Under the pieces are notes generated by a model. The model made no database searches, was not told the origin of the DNA, and was given only the letters and a program-made list of their open reading frames with translations. The position numbers and the translations under genes were made by a program. A DNA stretch of 6,321 nucleotides, taken from contig CAJMSO010000108.1 of assembly GCA_905216075.1 (NCBI GenBank), forward strand, positions 1-6,321. The letters are read 5' to 3'. This document shows, piece by piece, positions 5,269 to 6,321 of the stretch (positions are counted from its first letter, which is position 1; every line of letters starts with the position of its first letter). Source of the DNA: an uncultured bacterium. GTDB lineage: Bacteria; Actinomycetota; Coriobacteriia; Coriobacteriales; Coriobacteriaceae.

Positions 5269-5838
5269 CTACCTTGCGAAAAAGCGGACGCCAAAGGACG
5301 TATCCTCGCAGGCGACAATGCGGCGGTCGCGCAAAATGGTCCACACGTAATACCAGTCGCCTACACAGCCCGACAAATGCAAGCCGGCCGCCAGATAGCA
5401 CAGCAGCGGATAGCCCGAAAACGCAAACCCCAGGGCAAACGCTGTCGTCACAACAACCGTCGGCGCCAGGCAAATCGCCATATACCGCCGGCGCGAATAC
5501 ACAATCCCCTCGGCGCAGGCATAGATCATCGCCGTCTCGCGATTCGCCCCAAAGGTCACCTTCGCGCCCGCAGGCGCCAGAAGCTTAAAAAACATACCGT
5601 GCACCAGCTCGTGCACGGCAAATGACGCCGCCGAAACCGCAACCAAGCCGACTATCCAGCCCAAGACAGCCGTCCAGCCACCCGCGTCAGCCGCATCCAG
5701 ATCCGCGGGCCCACCCAGCAGCATAAACACCGGCACCAGGCACGCGGCAAATGCGCCGAGCACGGCCATCCCCCACACAAAGCAGGCGTGCAGAAAATCC
5801 TCGTCCTCAAACGCATGTATGTTGGAAATCTCATTCAT
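5269..5838 (-). CDS. Membrane-embedded zincin-like metalloprotease homolog (DUF3267-like)
   Basis: A 189-residue polytopic membrane protein. Hydrophobic segments lie at about 19-42, 56-75, 119-140 and 143-160. An HExxH zinc-binding motif, HELVHG at 76-81, sits at the end of the second one. A GCVGDWYY segment at 157-164 is where I would expect the third ligand (Asp161), by analogy with the GxxGD motif of DUF3267 proteins. This domain order fits the DUF3267 'putative zincin peptidase' family, whose substrates are generally unknown. The ATG at 5838 is the only good N-terminal choice, although no strong AGGAG precedes it (TAAGATGCT upstream), so translation may be weak or leaderless. The gene is divergent from the synthetase-like gene and precedes queH, from which a 34-bp hairpin separates it, so it may or may not share that transcript. 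Protease activity is inferred only from the motif. Confidence 0.8.
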   Translation of the reverse strand: MNEISNIHAFEDEDFLHACFVWGMAVLGAFAACLVPVFMLLGGPADLDAADAGGWTAVLGWIVGLVAVSAASFAVHELVHGMFFKLLAPAGAKVTFGANRETAMIYACAEGIVYSRRRYMAICLAPTVVVTTAFALGFAFSGYPLLCYLAAGLHLSGCVGDWYYVWTILRDRRIVACEDTSFGVRFFAR

Positions 5839-5880
5839 AGCATCTTAGGGTAGCGCCCCCGTCACGCACCCGCCCGCATG

Positions 5881-5889
5881 TGCGATAAT
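5881..5889 (+). promoter_or_regulatory. Candidate extended -10 promoter for the MetRS-like gene
   Basis: TGCGATAAT has the TG-N-hexamer form of an extended -10 element (hexamer GATAAT at 5884-5889). No convincing -35 is visible in the GC-rich stretch before it, as is often tolerated for extended -10 promoters. It would start transcription near 5896 and give a leader of about 75 nt ahead of the ATG at 5971. No T-box hallmark was seen in that leader. Confidence 0.4.
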
Positions 5890-5970
5890 GTCGAACGATA
5901 TGCACGAATTGACCACCGCGTCGTCAGGCCTTGCGCCCGGCCGCGCTCTCACCATATGCGAAGGAGTCCC

Positions 5971-6321
5971 ATGGCATCCAAATACTCCATGAACGACCGT
6001 CCCAGCTGGCCTCGCCGCGCCATCGTTACCGCCGGCGAGCCCTACGGCAACAAGGGCCTTCACTTTGGCCACGTTGGCGGCGTCTTTGTCCCGGCCGACT
6101 TCTTCGCCCGCTTCCTGCGCGACCGTCTGGGCCGCGAGAACGTCATCTTCACCTCGGGCACCGACTGCTATGGCTCGCCCATCATGGAAAGCTACCGCAA
6201 GCTCAAGGAGAACGAGGGCTACGACAAGTCCATCGGCGAGTATGTCGAGTCCAATCACTCCCGCCAGGCCGCGACCCTCAACAACTACAACATCAGCTGC
6301 GATATCTACGGCGGCTCGGGT
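5971..6321 (+). CDS. Methionyl-tRNA-synthetase-like class I tRNA ligase, N-terminal part
   Basis: The first 117 codons of a gene that runs off the window. The class I synthetase fold is visible: HFGH at 31-34 in the HIGH position, within a GNKGLHFGHVGG segment, then FTSGTDCYGSPIMESY at 60-75 and NYNISCDIYGGSG at 105-117. These align by eye with MetRS blocks of the E. coli type (ADDAHGTPIM and FNISYDNYHSTHS). However, the His of the AHG triad is Tyr67, and the YHSTH part is replaced by YGGSG. It could therefore be a divergent paralog rather than the housekeeping MetRS. The start at 5971 has AAGGAG 4 nt upstream (5961-5966); an in-frame ATG at 5956 lies before that site and is rejected. It is transcribed divergently from the zincin-like gene. 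Aminoacylation specificity is not established here. Confidence 0.8.
   Translation, partial: MASKYSMNDRPSWPRRAIVTAGEPYGNKGLHFGHVGGVFVPADFFARFLRDRLGRENVIFTSGTDCYGSPIMESYRKLKENEGYDKSIGEYVESNHSRQAATLNNYNISCDIYGGSG

Noticed and set aside
5900..5992. 30-codon upstream reading frame overlapping the MetRS-like start (leader peptide?)
   Set aside because: It has no Shine-Dalgarno site and no run of Met or other regulatory codons; it could be chance in a GC-rich leader.
5845..6258. Minus-strand 137-residue frame opposite the MetRS-like gene
   Set aside because: Shadow of a conserved synthetase coding region; no supporting start signal or homology.

Overview
The window looks like chromosomal DNA from a high-GC Gram-positive gut actinobacterium, most likely class Coriobacteriia and plausibly Collinsella. 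That placement rests on the GC-rich codon use with AGGAG-type ribosome binding sites, the queH-queA pair, and intergenic repeats that I associate with that group from memory. I could not run a database search, so the genus is an inference.

Layout from left to right. (1) A minus-strand short-chain dehydrogenase/reductase (52-852); its 3' end abuts a hairpin repeat at the window edge. (2) A divergent intergenic region of about 295 bp. (3) A plus-strand gene (1148-2911) for a large, unrecognised protein with an acidic N-terminus, a long coiled coil and one C-terminal membrane helix. (4) A 395-bp non-coding region (2912-3306) holding a 19-bp-stem terminator, three small REP-like palindromes with a GGGNCNGG-type core, a nearly fully paired 98-nt hairpin, and a second copy of the hairpin repeat seen at the left edge. 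(5) Minus-strand queH (4589-5164) followed by queA (3307-4524), two consecutive steps of queuosine synthesis on tRNA. (6) A 34-bp perfect inverted repeat (5184-5259) just upstream of the queH ribosome binding site. (7) A minus-strand membrane protein with an HELVH zincin motif (5269-5838), DUF3267-like. (8) A divergent plus-strand gene (5971 to the window end) encoding the N-terminus of a methionyl-tRNA-synthetase-like class I ligase with altered signature residues.

Functional links: QueA transfers and isomerises ribose from S-adenosylmethionine onto 7-aminomethyl-7-deazaguanine in tRNA to give epoxyqueuosine, and QueH reduces that to queuosine. The other genes show no obvious pathway connection to each other.

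The most unusual content is non-coding. The 98-nt hairpin at 3170-3267 carries three tandem G.A/A.G mismatch pairs when read as plus-strand RNA. It is joined to a compact hairpin whose sequence recurs at 1-50 (46 of 50 bases identical), each time at the 3' end of a minus-strand gene. A second theme is a family of palindromes built around GGG(A/T)C(A/G)GG-like cores, found singly at 3010-3131 and as a head-to-head pair at 5184-5259.
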